In this document: one piece after another, positions 9,090 to 18,158 of the stretch
Layout of the letters: each line of letters starts with the position of its first letter
Numbering within the stretch: position 1 is the stretch's first letter
Assembly (NCBI RefSeq): GCF_013307245.1
Contig: NZ_CP028941.1
Coordinates: 124,001-188,000 of the forward strand
DNA from: Polynucleobacter antarcticus
GTDB taxonomy: Bacteria; Pseudomonadota; Gammaproteobacteria; Burkholderiales; Burkholderiaceae
Length of the DNA: 64,000 nt
Reading direction: 5' to 3'
Notes under the pieces: generated by a model
The model's database searches: none
What the model was told of the DNA's origin: nothing
What the model saw: only the letters and a program-made list of their open reading frames with translations
Translations under genes and position numbers: made by a program

Positions 9090-9464
9090 ATGAACCCTCA
9101 CGAAATCAGTATTACGGTCAAAAGCCAGTACTTGCCTGAGCAGTCAGACCCTGAGAATCGGCAATTTGTCTTTGCCTACACCGTCACGATTAAGAATATC
9201 GGAACAGCCAATATTCAGTTGATTGCCCGCCATTGGTTCATCGTGGATGGGGAGAATGACATCCAGGAAGTTCGTGGTTTAGGGATTGTGGGGCAGCAGC
9301 CGCTATTGCGGGCGGGTGAACAGTTTGAGTACACCAGTTGGGCTACCTTGCCCACGCCAGCAGGCACTATGCGGGGTGAGTATTTCTGCGTTAGTGAGGA
9401 TGCTCAGTTTTTCCAGGCCCCAATCCCTGAATTCGCCTTGGTGATGCCTAGAACTTTGCATTAA
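9090..9464 (+). CDS. apaG: Co2+/Mg2+ efflux-associated protein ApaG
   Basis: A 124-residue single-domain protein with the fibronectin-like ApaG fold. The core QFVFAYTVTIKNIGTANIQL near residues 25-44, the RHWFIVDG segment near 47 and the GTMRGEYFCV segment near 92-101 match the family closely, as does the length. ApaG has been linked genetically to cobalt and magnesium sensitivity and to Ap4A levels, but its biochemical role is not settled. The gene is next to rpe on one side and mltA on the other. Confidence 0.93.
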   Translation: MNPHEISITVKSQYLPEQSDPENRQFVFAYTVTIKNIGTANIQLIARHWFIVDGENDIQEVRGLGIVGQQPLLRAGEQFEYTSWATLPTPAGTMRGEYFCVSEDAQFFQAPIPEFALVMPRTLH

Positions 9465-9478
9465 ATCGCTTAAAACCC

Positions 9479-9592
9479 CTATTTTTTACCCTTGCCTGTC
9501 CAAAGGACTATAAACAGCAAGAGTGCTAAGGCAAGACCCCCCTCTAAAACAAATAGGAGCATGGGGTATTCATCGAGTAAATTGGCAATCAT
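9479..9592 (-). CDS. Possible 37-residue single-span membrane protein
   Basis: The minus strand between apaG and mltA encodes 37 residues: an N-terminal MIANLLDEYPM, one continuous hydrophobic helix (LLFVLEGGLALALLLFIVLW) and a basic tail TGKGKK. This is a textbook small membrane protein with positive-inside C-terminus. Its ATG (9592-9590) shares the palindrome CATG with the proposed mltA ATG (9591-9593). No Shine-Dalgarno is evident, which lowers confidence. It ends 14 nt beyond the apaG stop, convergent with it. I do not recognise a named family. The alternative is that a low-complexity hydrophobic frame arises by chance in the mltA 5' region. Confidence 0.45.
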   Translation of the reverse strand: MIANLLDEYPMLLFVLEGGLALALLLFIVLWTGKGKK

Positions 9593-10745
9593 GATTTTTA
9601 TATCCAAAACATTCAGAAGTAAGCAAAGTTTGCAAAACCTCATCGCTAGTGTATTCGCTCTGGGAATTACGGGCTGGCTGGCTGGGTGTGCTGTTCCCCC
9701 AACTCGGGGGGTAGATACTCGTCCCAGTACTAGTGCTCCTACTCCGTTTAGCTCTGCTATTGCCAGTTTTCAAGCGGTCTCTTGGCAAGCCTTACCCGGC
9801 TGGCAGGTTGATGATATGTCGCAGGCGTGGCCATCATGGCTAAAAAGTTGCGATGGTTTGCGTAAACGTAATAGCGAGATCAATTGGCGCAGTGTATGTA
9901 CCCAAGCAAGTGCTATTTCTGGGCAAGATAGCCAGGCGATTCGCCGCTATTTTGAGGCAAATTTTCAGGCGTATGAGGTACGTAGCACCAGTAGTGGAAG
10001 TGATACGGGTTTAGTGACAGGCTATTACGAGCCGATCATGAATGGCTCTCAGATACGAACCGCAAATTACACCATTCCCTTGTATGGCTATCCAAATGCA
10101 TGGAAAACATCTAAACCTAACCCCATACCAGCACGTGCAGAGTTAATGAGCTCGGGGGTCTTGCGGGGTTCAGAAATTGCTTGGGTGCAAGATCCGGTGG
10201 CCGCTGCATTTATGCAGATTCAGGGCTCAGGAAAAATTCGTCTCGACAACGGCCGCGTGTTGCGTCTAGGTTATGCCGCTACCAACGATCAACCATTTAA
10301 ATCTTTTGCGCAGTGGTTACTAGACCGCAAAGAAATCACCCGTGGACAAGCAACGATGCAAGGTATTTCAGCATGGGCCAAGCGTAATCCTGGCAGGGTA
10401 GAGGAGATGCTCAATGCCAATCCGAGATTTGTATTCTTTAAAGAGCTACCGAGTAATGTCAGTGCTGATCTAGGCCCGATTGGTGCTCTAGGAGTGCCTT
10501 TAACAAGTGAACGCAGTATTGCTATTGACCTGAAGGGGCTGCCTTTGGGTGCACCGGTATTTTTGAGCACAACGAGGCCACTGAGTAATCAGGTGCTCCA
10601 AAAACTGGTGATGGCGCAAGATACTGGTAAAGCGATTGTGGGTGGCGTCAGAGCAGATTACTATTGGGGTTCAGGAGATGCTGCTGGAGAGCTAGCAGGA
10701 CGGATGAAACAAGATGGCAAGATGTGGGTATTGTTGCCGCGTTAA
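9591..10745 (+). CDS. mltA: Membrane-bound lytic murein transglycosylase A
   Basis: MltA is an outer-membrane lipoprotein that cleaves peptidoglycan glycan strands to 1,6-anhydromuropeptides. From ATG 9591 the protein is 384 residues with a lipoprotein signal (basic SKTFRSKQ, hydrophobic stretch, lipobox LAGC near residue 33). The MltA domain shows TGLVTGYYEPIMNGS near 140, FMQIQGSGKIRLDNGR near 205 and the C-terminal 3D domain with QDTGKAIVGGVRADYYWG near 344, holding the catalytic aspartate. In-frame starts at 9492 and 9561 exist, but both put extra polar residues before the signal peptide. Its products feed the AmpD recycling step encoded at the far end of the window. Confidence 0.9.
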   Translation: MIFISKTFRSKQSLQNLIASVFALGITGWLAGCAVPPTRGVDTRPSTSAPTPFSSAIASFQAVSWQALPGWQVDDMSQAWPSWLKSCDGLRKRNSEINWRSVCTQASAISGQDSQAIRRYFEANFQAYEVRSTSSGSDTGLVTGYYEPIMNGSQIRTANYTIPLYGYPNAWKTSKPNPIPARAELMSSGVLRGSEIAWVQDPVAAAFMQIQGSGKIRLDNGRVLRLGYAATNDQPFKSFAQWLLDRKEITRGQATMQGISAWAKRNPGRVEEMLNANPRFVFFKELPSNVSADLGPIGALGVPLTSERSIAIDLKGLPLGAPVFLSTTRPLSNQVLQKLVMAQDTGKAIVGGVRADYYWGSGDAAGELAGRMKQDGKMWVLLPR

Positions 10746-10769
10746 TAAATCATGACAAGAAAGAAGCAG

Positions 10770-11546
10770 ATGAGCTACAACACCATATTGACCGAGGTAG
10801 AAGGCAAAGTTGCGATTATTACTTTAAATCGCCCTCAAGTACTCAATGCCCTGAATGATGAATTAATGAATGAGTTGAGCTCAGCTTTATCTGGATTTGA
10901 TACTGATGAAAATATCGGTTGCATCATCATTACAGGAAGCGAAAAAGCATTTGCTGCAGGTGCTGATATTGCGGCTATGGCGAAGTATGGATTTGATGAC
11001 GTCTATCGTCGTGACTTTATTTCTCGGAACTGGGAAGGGATCAGAAAAGTACGTAAGCCTGTGATTGCCGCTGTGTCTGGTTATGCACTTGGTGGTGGAT
11101 GTGAATTAGCCATGATGTGTGACACTATCATGGCAGCTGATAATGCTAAGTTTGCTCAACCAGAAATTAAGTTAGGCATTATTCCTGGCGCCGGCGGTAC
11201 GCAGCGTTTACCTCGCGCAATTTCTAAGGCCAAGGCAATGGATCTGGCGCTGACTGGCCGCATGATAGATGCAGTCGAAGCGGAACGCGCTGGCTTAGTG
11301 GCACGCATTTTCCCTCATGCAGAATTGATGACCGAAGTAAAGGCGATCGCAAAAACGATTGCGGATATGCCTTTGCTCACAGCGATGATGGTGAAAGAGG
11401 CCATTAATACTGCTTACGAAACGACCTTATCGGAAGGCATGCATCTTGAGCGTCGTTTGTTTCATGCTTGCTTTGCAACGAATGACCAAAAAGAAGGTAT
11501 GGCTGCTTTTGTGGAAAAGCGCTCAGCGAAATTTACGAATTCATAA
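10770..11546 (+). CDS. Enoyl-CoA hydratase
   Basis: A crotonase-fold hydratase of fatty acid or aromatic-acid beta-oxidation that hydrates trans-2-enoyl-CoA. The 258-residue protein has [11 protein letters not shown] near residue 23, the oxyanion segment [12 protein letters not shown] near 62-73, [15 protein letters not shown] near 103-117 and the second catalytic region [20 protein letters not shown] near 129-148, including both catalytic glutamates. The start at 10770 gives the usual family length and has AAGAAG upstream; ATG 10752 would add six residues. It follows mltA by 24 nt and may read from the same promoter, though the functions are unrelated. Substrate cannot be fixed from sequence. 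Confidence 0.92.
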   Translation: MSYNTILTEVEGKVAIITLNRPQVLNALNDELMNELSSALSGFDTDENIGCIIITGSEKAFAAGADIAAMAKYGFDDVYRRDFISRNWEGIRKVRKPVIAAVSGYALGGGCELAMMCDTIMAADNAKFAQPEIKLGIIPGAGGTQRLPRAISKAKAMDLALTGRMIDAVEAERAGLVARIFPHAELMTEVKAIAKTIADMPLLTAMMVKEAINTAYETTLSEGMHLERRLFHACFATNDQKEGMAAFVEKRSAKFTNS

Positions 11547-11576
11547 AACGTAACGATTTTTTTCTAAAGTATTTTT

Positions 11577-12776
11577 TCAGTGCTTTTCTAAGTAGCGCTG
11601 AGCTAGCTTGACCCAGTAGCTCACCCCAACTGGAATCAGAGCGTCATTGAAATCATAAGAGGGGTTATGAAGATGGCAAGGGCCCATGCCGTGGCCTACA
11701 GAGCGATGATCCCCATCGCCATTGCCTAAGAAAACATAGCAGCCAGGTTTCTCGAGAAGCATGAAGGCAAAATCTTCCGCGCCCATAGTGGGGTCAATTG
11801 CTGTGTTGACGTTTTGTATTCCTACTAACTCGCCCATGACTTCGCTCGCAAAGTTCACTTCTATAGCATGATTAATCAGCGGGGGATAGCTGCGGGTAAA
11901 GACGACATCAGCCTGACAATCAAACGCGCTAGCAACGTGATGTGAAATTTCTCGTAAACGCTGTTCTATTAAATCTAAGACTTCTAAGGTAAATGTGCGA
12001 ACAGTACCACCAATGAAGGCACTATCGGGTATAACATTACTCGTCTCACCTGCATGAAATTGAGTCACCGATAAAACGGCAGCATCTACGGGACGTTTAT
12101 TACGCGTAATGATGCTTTGTAAAGACTGCACCACTTGGGCCCCTGCAAGCAAAGGATCAGCGCTATTATGCGGTAAAGCTGCGTGACCACCTTTGCCCCG
12201 AACGGTGATTTCAAAAGTATTACTTGAGGCCATCATCGGCCCTGCAGTCACCCCAAAATGCCCTTCGGCTAAGCCTGGCCAATTATGCAAACCAAAAACA
12301 GCATCACAAGGAAACTGTTCGAATAAACCATCCTTCATCATTGCTTGTGCGCCAGCACCACCTTCTTCTGCCGGCTGAAAAATGAAAATGATAGTGCCTT
12401 TAAACTCTCGATGATTAGATAAATATTGAGCAGCGCCTAAGAGCATTGCTGTGTGACCGTCATGCCCGCAGGCATGCATCTTTCCAGGATTCTTAGAGGT
12501 ATGCTCAAACACATTATGTTCTTGTAAGGGCAAAGCATCCATATCAGCACGCAAGCCAATCATCTTGCCTGAGCCTAGAGCACCGTCCAACCTACCTACG
12601 ACACCTGTTTTTCCGAGTCCACGGTGTACCGTGATTCCCCAGCTCGAAAGTGCCTCTGCTACGAGATCGGAAGTACGATTTTCTTCAAAACGTAATTCGG
12701 GGTGTGCATGAATATTGCGACGAATATCTTGAATGGCCGAGGCAGCGTCAATGATTTCTGGAAGTAAGCGCATCAC
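11577..12776 (-). CDS. M20-family amidohydrolase (hippurate hydrolase / N-acyl-amino acid deacylase-like)
   Basis: A 399-residue zinc-dependent M20D peptidase-type amidohydrolase that removes acyl groups from N-acylated amino acids. It shows RRNIHAHPELRFEE near residue 19, GLRADMDALPLQE near 74, the metal site MHACGHDGHTAMLLGAA near 103-119, FQPAEEGGAGAQAMM near 132, and GAEDFAFML near 329 with the C-terminal histidine in GPCHLHNPSYDF. The closest described group is HipO/AbgB-like hydrolases; exact substrate is unclear. It converges on the enoyl-CoA hydratase gene with 30 nt between stops, and lies just downstream of the bioAFD run, separated by 40 nt. Confidence 0.9.
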   Translation of the reverse strand: MMRLLPEIIDAASAIQDIRRNIHAHPELRFEENRTSDLVAEALSSWGITVHRGLGKTGVVGRLDGALGSGKMIGLRADMDALPLQEHNVFEHTSKNPGKMHACGHDGHTAMLLGAAQYLSNHREFKGTIIFIFQPAEEGGAGAQAMMKDGLFEQFPCDAVFGLHNWPGLAEGHFGVTAGPMMASSNTFEITVRGKGGHAALPHNSADPLLAGAQVVQSLQSIITRNKRPVDAAVLSVTQFHAGETSNVIPDSAFIGGTVRTFTLEVLDLIEQRLREISHHVASAFDCQADVVFTRSYPPLINHAIEVNFASEVMGELVGIQNVNTAIDPTMGAEDFAFMLLEKPGCYVFLGNGDGDHRSVGHGMGPCHLHNPSYDFNDALIPVGVSYWVKLAQRYLEKH

Positions 12777-12816
12777 TTTATCTTATATGAACTTATCTGA
12801 ACTCACCTAAACGTCA

Positions 12817-13539
12817 CTAAATGTTGTCAGGAAGTTGAATGTGCTGCGCAGCAAAACGTAATGCCTCTAAAGAATAGGGGGCATTCTCCACTTTTCTGAG
12901 ATGCGCTGGAAGAGTAGGAATACGCCCTAAATATGGGGTAAAGATTCTGTCTTGTAGGGCTTGGCAATTTTCTTTTAGAAATGGCATTTCTTCGGTAAGG
13001 GTATTTGCAACCCATCCTGCAATACTTAATTGACGTGACTGAATCGCTTCACATGTGAGCAGCGCATGATTGATACACCCTAAACGCATACCCACGACTA
13101 GAATCACGGGTAAATCTAGGGCTTGCGCTAAATCTCCTAAATCGTCTTGATCGTTCAGCGGTACCAAAAATCCACCAGCGCCCTCCAGCACAATGCAGTC
13201 AACCGTTTTTTTGATTTCCTGAAATGCATTGAGCATGACAGTAGTATCGAGATGTACTCCAATTTTTTGCGCAACAATATGGGGTGCTGCTGCGCTATCT
13301 AAAACATAGGGGCAAATTTTTTCATCTTCTGCAGATAGCCCTGAAGCAAGGCGCAATGTTTCAATGTCCTCATTTAGTTGGCCACCTTGAGCGTCAATAT
13401 AGGTTCCAGCAACGACGGGTTTGAAGCCGGATACTTTATATCCTGCTTCCTGTAGTTTCAGAATCAAAGCGCCACTAACGAGTGTCTTGCCAACTTCAGT
13501 ATCTGTACCGGTGACGAAAAAACTAGGAGGTTGATTCAA
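12817..13539 (-). CDS. bioD: Dethiobiotin synthetase
   Basis: BioD closes the ureido ring of dethiobiotin from DAPA, CO2 and ATP. The 240-residue P-loop protein shows FVTGTDTEVGKTLVSGAL near residues 8-25 (Walker A variant with the signature GTDTEVGKT), GFKPVVAG near 38 containing the catalytic lysine, and VLEGAGGFLVPLND near 116. Its start shares ATGA with the bioF stop, so it is the last gene of the bioA-bioF-bioD run. Length is normal. Confidence 0.95.
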   Translation of the reverse strand: MNQPPSFFVTGTDTEVGKTLVSGALILKLQEAGYKVSGFKPVVAGTYIDAQGGQLNEDIETLRLASGLSAEDEKICPYVLDSAAAPHIVAQKIGVHLDTTVMLNAFQEIKKTVDCIVLEGAGGFLVPLNDQDDLGDLAQALDLPVILVVGMRLGCINHALLTCEAIQSRQLSIAGWVANTLTEEMPFLKENCQALQDRIFTPYLGRIPTLPAHLRKVENAPYSLEALRFAAQHIQLPDNI

Positions 13540-14771
13540 GCTGGAACCCCCTGAGTGACTTTCTGCTCAATCATTTGCAATGTCGTGATGAGTGCACGCA
13601 GGTCATCAACACTGTGATTGGCAGAAAGGGTGATACGCAGACGAGCACTTCCTACAGGAACAGTGGGGGGTCGGATGGCAGGAATCCAATAGCCTGCCTC
13701 GTCTAATAATTTGGCTGCCGCCAATGCATTAGCATTACTACCAAGAATAATCGGCTGAATAGGGGTGTATGAGGATTCTTTTTGCCATTGGGTGAAAGAC
13801 ATCTCATTACGCCAAATCTCAATCAGATGATGTAAATGTTCACGACGCCTAATACCTTCATCACCTTCTATCAGTTCAAGACTTTTTAATACCGTGTGCG
13901 CAATAGCAGGGGGTGTTGCAGTGCTGTAAATATACGGACGCCCTTTTTGGATAAACCACTCAATAAAAGGAGCAGTCGCACAAATAAAAGCACCGCTCAC
14001 CCCAGCTGCTTTACCAAGCGTACCAATGTAGATGATGCGCTCAGAATGAATCTTGAACTGTTCCAGAATACCGTGTCCCTGTTTACCCAGTACACCAAAA
14101 CCATGGGCGTCATCTACTAAGAGCAGCGCATCATATTGTTCGGCAATCGCCAGTAATGCTGGGAGGGGAGCAATATCACCATCCATACTAAAGACGCCAT
14201 CGAGCACAATCAGCTTTAAGGGGCGCGCATCTTGTGCGAGTGACCCTGTCAGCGAGCTAAGATCTCGATGATTAAATAAAGTAACGGTTGCTTTCATCTG
14301 AGCACTTGCAAGGCGAACGCCATCAATTAGTGAGGCATGATTAAGCGCCGCAGAATAAATACTTGCTTCACCATGGCCAGCCAGCCTCACTAGCCCAGTA
14401 ATGGCATTGATATTGGCGAGATAGCCAGTGCTAAAGAATAAGGATCGCGCTTGAGGAATATGGCTGATTTGAAAAGCAGCTAATTTTTGCTCTAGTGAGT
14501 CATGAACTATGTTGTGACCACTAATGAGATGAGATGCGCCACTACCTACTCCAAATTGGGTGGCACCCTGCGCAAGTGCCTCAATTAAATCAGGATGATT
14601 GGCTAAGCCGAGATAGTCATTGCTACAAAAAGCTTTGAGCTCTCGGTTATTTACAGACATTGTGGTGTCACAGGGGGATGCGGTAGCGCGTAGCTTACGC
14701 CTGAGTAGTTGGGTATCTAGATCAGCAATTTGCTGCTCTGCCATTTGTAAGGCGTTAAAAGCTACGCTCAT
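13536..14771 (-). CDS. bioF: 8-amino-7-oxononanoate synthase
   Basis: BioF is a PLP enzyme condensing pimeloyl-ACP (or -CoA) with alanine. The 411-residue protein has FCSNDYLGLANHPDLI near residue 48-63, GVGSGASHLISGHN near 74, LLLVDDAHGFGVLGKQGHGI near 217-236 and the PLP lysine motif TLGKAAGVSGAF near 253. The N-terminus reads QLLRRKLRA, typical of BioF. It overlaps bioA upstream and bioD downstream by 4 nt each (ATGA), so the three proteins are translationally coupled. No bioC or bioH is in the window; pimelate synthesis genes must be elsewhere. Confidence 0.95.
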   Translation of the reverse strand: MSVAFNALQMAEQQIADLDTQLLRRKLRATASPCDTTMSVNNRELKAFCSNDYLGLANHPDLIEALAQGATQFGVGSGASHLISGHNIVHDSLEQKLAAFQISHIPQARSLFFSTGYLANINAITGLVRLAGHGEASIYSAALNHASLIDGVRLASAQMKATVTLFNHRDLSSLTGSLAQDARPLKLIVLDGVFSMDGDIAPLPALLAIAEQYDALLLVDDAHGFGVLGKQGHGILEQFKIHSERIIYIGTLGKAAGVSGAFICATAPFIEWFIQKGRPYIYSTATPPAIAHTVLKSLELIEGDEGIRRREHLHHLIEIWRNEMSFTQWQKESSYTPIQPIILGSNANALAAAKLLDEAGYWIPAIRPPTVPVGSARLRITLSANHSVDDLRALITTLQMIEQKVTQGVPA

Positions 14772-16114
14772 GAAATGACTCGATTTAAGGCGCGCTGTAC
14801 TGCTGTGCCCATCCTCATCACTTCATCCATACTCAGAATATAGGGCGGCATGACATAAATGGTATTGCCAATAGGCCTAATGAGTATGCCTTCCTGAATA
14901 CTGGCTGCAAACATATCACGTGGAAAGACGTTTTGATTTTTAAGGACATGCGGTTTGACATCGAAAGCTAAGATCATTCCTTGTTGTCGCCAATGTTGAA
15001 TACGTTCATCTTCTTTTGCCCAAGCAAATGCTTTTTCAAGTTCCTGACTACGCACTATATTTTTTTCGAGAACATGATCACTCTCGAAAATAGCTAAGCT
15101 AGCGAGCGCAGCGGCACAGGCCAACGGATTACCAGTATAGGAGTGAGAATGTAAAAACCCTTGTTGGGCTTGATCGCCATAAAAGGCTTGATAAATTTTA
15201 TCGCTTGTCATCGAAAGGGAAAGTGGGAGATATCCGCCACTAATTCCTTTAGACAAGGTTAAAAAGTCTGGCCATATACCTGCATGCTCACAGGCAAAAA
15301 ATTTTCCAGTACGGCCACAACCTACTGCAATTTCATCCGCAATCAAATGAATATTAAATCGATCGCAGAGTACTCTGACGCGCCGTAGGTATTCTGGTGA
15401 GTGCATCGCCATCTGTCCTGCACACTGTACGAGTGGCTCAACAATCAAAGCGGCGATGTTCTCATGCTCAGCTTCAAATAATGCTTCTAATGCATTGGCA
15501 GCATGGCTTGCAACATCATCTGCAGTTTCGCCTTCCTTCGCTTTACGCGAATCGGGTGAGGGCATAGTAAAGACATCGCTCAATAGAGCACCATAAGCAT
15601 CTCGAAAGATTGCAACATCTGTCACCGCTAAAGCACCCAGAGTTTCTCCATGATAGCCATTCTCGAGACATACAAACTTTTTCTTTTGTGGTTTATTACT
15701 TAGTCTCCAATAGTGGTGACTCATCTTTAAAGCGATCTCGACAGCAGATGCGCCATCGGATGCATAAAAGATATGCCCTAAATGCCCTTTTGTTAAGGCA
15801 GCCAGTTTTTCTGAAAGCTCAACGACAGGAGGATGCGTAAATCCTGCGAGCATGACATGCTCAATCTTTTCTAGTTGAGCGCTGATAGCCTGATTTATGT
15901 GGGGATTAGAGTGGCCAAATAGGTTAGTCCACCAAGAACTAATGCAATCAAGGAGAGGTTTTTCTTGCTCATCAAAGAGCCAAGCGCCTTTGCCTTTAGT
16001 GATCGCGATGAGCGGTAAAGATTCGTGATGCTTCATCTGAGTGCAGGGGTGCCATACGGCATCTAGACTACGATCAACTAGAGGAGTTTGATTTGGATTA
16101 GAAATTGGCTGCAT
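14768..16114 (-). CDS. bioA: Adenosylmethionine-8-amino-7-oxononanoate aminotransferase
   Basis: BioA transfers an amino group from S-adenosylmethionine to KAPA, giving DAPA. The 448-residue class III aminotransferase shows VWHPCTQMKHHESLP near residue 20-34, ISSWWTNLFGHSNP near 58, the PLP pocket YASDGASAVEIALKMSHHYW near 117, DEIAVGCGRTGKFFACEHAG near 262 and the lysine motif LTLSKGISGGYLPLS near 286. The WW motif and the HPCTQM segment separate BioA from other class III enzymes. First gene of the bioA-F-D run, divergent from bioB across 89 nt. No BirA-type operator is recognisable in that gap. Confidence 0.95.
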   Translation of the reverse strand: MQPISNPNQTPLVDRSLDAVWHPCTQMKHHESLPLIAITKGKGAWLFDEQEKPLLDCISSWWTNLFGHSNPHINQAISAQLEKIEHVMLAGFTHPPVVELSEKLAALTKGHLGHIFYASDGASAVEIALKMSHHYWRLSNKPQKKKFVCLENGYHGETLGALAVTDVAIFRDAYGALLSDVFTMPSPDSRKAKEGETADDVASHAANALEALFEAEHENIAALIVEPLVQCAGQMAMHSPEYLRRVRVLCDRFNIHLIADEIAVGCGRTGKFFACEHAGIWPDFLTLSKGISGGYLPLSLSMTSDKIYQAFYGDQAQQGFLHSHSYTGNPLACAAALASLAIFESDHVLEKNIVRSQELEKAFAWAKEDERIQHWRQQGMILAFDVKPHVLKNQNVFPRDMFAASIQEGILIRPIGNTIYVMPPYILSMDEVMRMGTAVQRALNRVIS

Positions 16115-16203
16115 ATTAGGTATTTGACCACTAGTTTTTCCTCAGGAAGCGCTGTATCTGTTATGTTTATGGATTGAATTGATTTATTTTTTGGAATTTC
16201 ACT

Positions 16204-17241
16204 ATGCAGGCCACCCAAACTATCGAAAAACCCCTGACCCAGATCAAATCAACAGCGGATTTGAATCGGGAGGTAGACGCCTCTGGCTCTTGGACAGTGG
16301 CGAAGGTGGAGGCGCTATTTGCTCTCCCTTTTAGTGAATTGATGTTTAAGGCCCAAGAGACCCACCGCAGCTATTTCCCTCATGGGGATGTGGAATTAGC
16401 AACCTTGTTGTCCATTAAGACCGGTGGCTGCCCAGAGGATTGCAGTTATTGCCCTCAAGCTGCGCGTTATGAAACTGAGGTCACGGCAAGTAAATTATTG
16501 GATTTAGATGAGGTGCTTGAGGCCGCTAGGGCTGCCAAGGCTGCAGGATCCAATCGTTTTTGTATGGGTGCTGCTTGGCGCGAGCCCAAAGATCGGGATA
16601 TCGAAAAAGTTGCTGCCATGATTAAGGGTGTGAAGGCACTCGGCCTAGAAACCTGTGCCACTTTGGGAATGTTGGAGGCTAATCAGGCACTGGCACTGCA
16701 AGAAGCTGGCTTGGATTTCTACAACCATAATCTTGACACCAGCGAAGATTTTTATCGGTCTGTCATATCCACCCGAGGCTACCAAGATCGTTTGGATACG
16801 ATTTCTAATGTCCGTGCTGCGGGCATGTCCGTGTGCTGTGGCGGCATTGTAGGCATGGGCGAGAGCCGTTCACAACGTGCTGCCTTTATAGCCCGTTTAG
16901 CCAATTTAAGCCCTTATCCCGAGTCAGTGCCTATCAATCACTTAGTTCCTGTGGCCGGAACTCCGATGGCAGACCAAGAGCCTTTGGATCCTCTGGAATT
17001 TGTGAGGACCATCGCAGTGGCTCGCATCACCATGCCACGCGCTCGAGTACGCTTATCCGCTGGTCGTCAGGAGCTAGGAAGAGCGGTTCAGGCAATGTGT
17101 TTTCAGGCTGGAGCAAACTCGATCTTCTATGGTGAGCAACTACTCACTACCGGTAATCCTGAGGCTGAGCAAGACCGTGCACTATTGGCTGAACTTGGCC
17201 TGAAGACTAAGAACAGTGCGAAAGCGGAAGTTTTAATCTAA
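16204..17241 (+). CDS. bioB: Biotin synthase (radical SAM)
   Basis: BioB inserts sulfur into dethiobiotin using a radical-SAM 4Fe-4S cluster and a sacrificial 2Fe-2S cluster. The 345-residue protein has the radical SAM triad CPEDCSYC near residues 79-86, [14 protein letters not shown] near 120-133, CATLGML near 153, YNHNLDTS near 175-182 and the 2Fe-2S arginine region [12 protein letters not shown] near 282-293. Length is standard. It starts the plus-strand arm of the divergent biotin locus; coq7 follows 14 nt later, so the two may share a transcript. Confidence 0.96.
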   Translation: MQATQTIEKPLTQIKSTADLNREVDASGSWTVAKVEALFALPFSELMFKAQETHRSYFPHGDVELATLLSIKTGGCPEDCSYCPQAARYETEVTASKLLDLDEVLEAARAAKAAGSNRFCMGAAWREPKDRDIEKVAAMIKGVKALGLETCATLGMLEANQALALQEAGLDFYNHNLDTSEDFYRSVISTRGYQDRLDTISNVRAAGMSVCCGGIVGMGESRSQRAAFIARLANLSPYPESVPINHLVPVAGTPMADQEPLDPLEFVRTIAVARITMPRARVRLSAGRQELGRAVQAMCFQAGANSIFYGEQLLTTGNPEAEQDRALLAELGLKTKNSAKAEVLI

Positions 17242-17255
17242 AGGTTGAGACTGTT

Positions 17256-17885
17256 ATGGCGCTACTAGACCGTTTCATTATTGAGTTTGACACTGCCCTG
17301 CGCTCGATAGCGGGTGGTGCTCACGCCCATCGAAGTACCCCAGGATTAGCAGCCCATTCAGATGGTTTAATAAGTGCCGCAGAGCGAGAACATGCCGCCG
17401 GATTAATGCGGATTAACCATGTTGGAGAAGTGTGCGCGCAGGCACTCTATCAATCCCAAAAATTAGTCGCTCGTAAGCCAGAAATTAAGCAGATGCTTGA
17501 TCACTCTGGCCAAGAGGAAATGGACCATTTGGCATGGTGTGAAATACGCCTGAAAGAACTCGGTTCACATACCAGCTATCTCAATCCCATTTGGTATGCA
17601 GGATCCTTTGCAATTGGTATCGCTGCTGGCTTAGCGGGTGATAAGTGGAGTTTAGGGTTTGTAGCTGAAACCGAAAAACAGGTAGAAAATCACCTGGAAA
17701 GTCATCTAGAAAAATTGCCTCAGGACGATAGTCGTTCTCGGGCTATTGTGGAGCAAATGCGCTCGGATGAAATGGCGCATGGACAAGAGGCTATTGCTGC
17801 CGGTGGCGTAGATTTGCCGGAGTCGATTAAAAAAGTGATGCAGCTTGCATCCAAGGTCATGACCAGTACTGCCTACAAAATCTAA
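17256..17885 (+). CDS. coq7: 2-polyprenyl-3-methyl-6-methoxy-1,4-benzoquinone monooxygenase (Coq7 type)
   Basis: Coq7 is a di-iron monooxygenase for the C6 hydroxylation of the ubiquinone ring, replacing the flavoprotein UbiF found in enteric bacteria. The 209-residue protein carries the two-fold ferritin-like ligand pattern: [20 protein letters not shown] near residues 48-67 (Glu), [15 protein letters not shown] near 88 (ExxH), [14 protein letters not shown] near 136 and [10 protein letters not shown] near 168 (ExxH). It lies 14 nt behind bioB. Downstream is an AT-rich gap leading to mraZ, with a 10-bp inverted repeat that could end this transcript. Confidence 0.94.
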   Translation: MALLDRFIIEFDTALRSIAGGAHAHRSTPGLAAHSDGLISAAEREHAAGLMRINHVGEVCAQALYQSQKLVARKPEIKQMLDHSGQEEMDHLAWCEIRLKELGSHTSYLNPIWYAGSFAIGIAAGLAGDKWSLGFVAETEKQVENHLESHLEKLPQDDSRSRAIVEQMRSDEMAHGQEAIAAGGVDLPESIKKVMQLASKVMTSTAYKI

Positions 17886-17916
17886 ATCGATACTATTTTT
17901 TTATTAATTTTGATTT

Positions 17917-17944
17917 AATATACTGTTTATTAATACAGTATATT
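17917..17944. promoter_or_regulatory. Perfect 10-bp inverted repeat between coq7 and mraZ
   Basis: AATATACTGT at 17917-17926 and ACAGTATATT at 17935-17944 are exact inverted copies around an 8-nt AT spacer. No clean T tract follows, so it is not a standard intrinsic terminator; it could be an operator or a weak transcript end for coq7. The surrounding 273-nt gap is AT-rich and shows no gene. Confidence 0.5.
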
Positions 17945-18099
17945 TAAGTATTATCTATTGAAATAGCTAAGACCTATTCTTAAGTATATTTTCCAAGCCC
18001 TTGTTTCAAGTAGTATTTTTAAATACACTATTTTATGAACACATCACGCTAAGTGTTTGTAATCACTAGGGAATTTCCTAAAAAAAGACCCAAAAACAC

Positions 18100-18128
18100 T
18101 TGACCCTCTTATAACGATCCTCTAAAGT
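18100..18128 (+). promoter_or_regulatory. Probable sigma-70 promoter of the dcw cluster (Pmra)
   Basis: A -35-like TTGACC at 18100-18105 is followed after exactly 17 nt by a -10-like TAAAGT at 18123-18128. The predicted start point lies near 18135, inside the MraZ repeats, which fits repression by MraZ. Confidence 0.55.
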
Positions 18129-18152
18129 GGGAGGAAGTGTGAAAAAGTGGGG
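18128..18152 (+). promoter_or_regulatory. MraZ operator: three TGGGN-type repeats spaced by 5 nt
   Basis: TGGGA (18128-18132), TGTGA (18138-18142) and TGGGG (18148-18152) lie in direct repeat, each separated by 5 nt. This matches the known MraZ box architecture, with the middle copy degenerate. The last copy ends 6 nt before the mraZ GTG and probably doubles as its ribosome-binding site. Confidence 0.8.
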
Positions 18153-18158
18153 TAAATA

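Noticed and set aside
16115..16203. BirA operator between bioA and bioB
   Set aside because: The dyad expected for a biotin operator is not recognisable by eye in the 89-nt gap.
18100..18115. TTGACC followed by TATAAC as a promoter
   Set aside because: The two hexamers are only 4 nt apart, so they cannot act as -35 and -10 of one promoter; TAAAGT at 18123 fits better.
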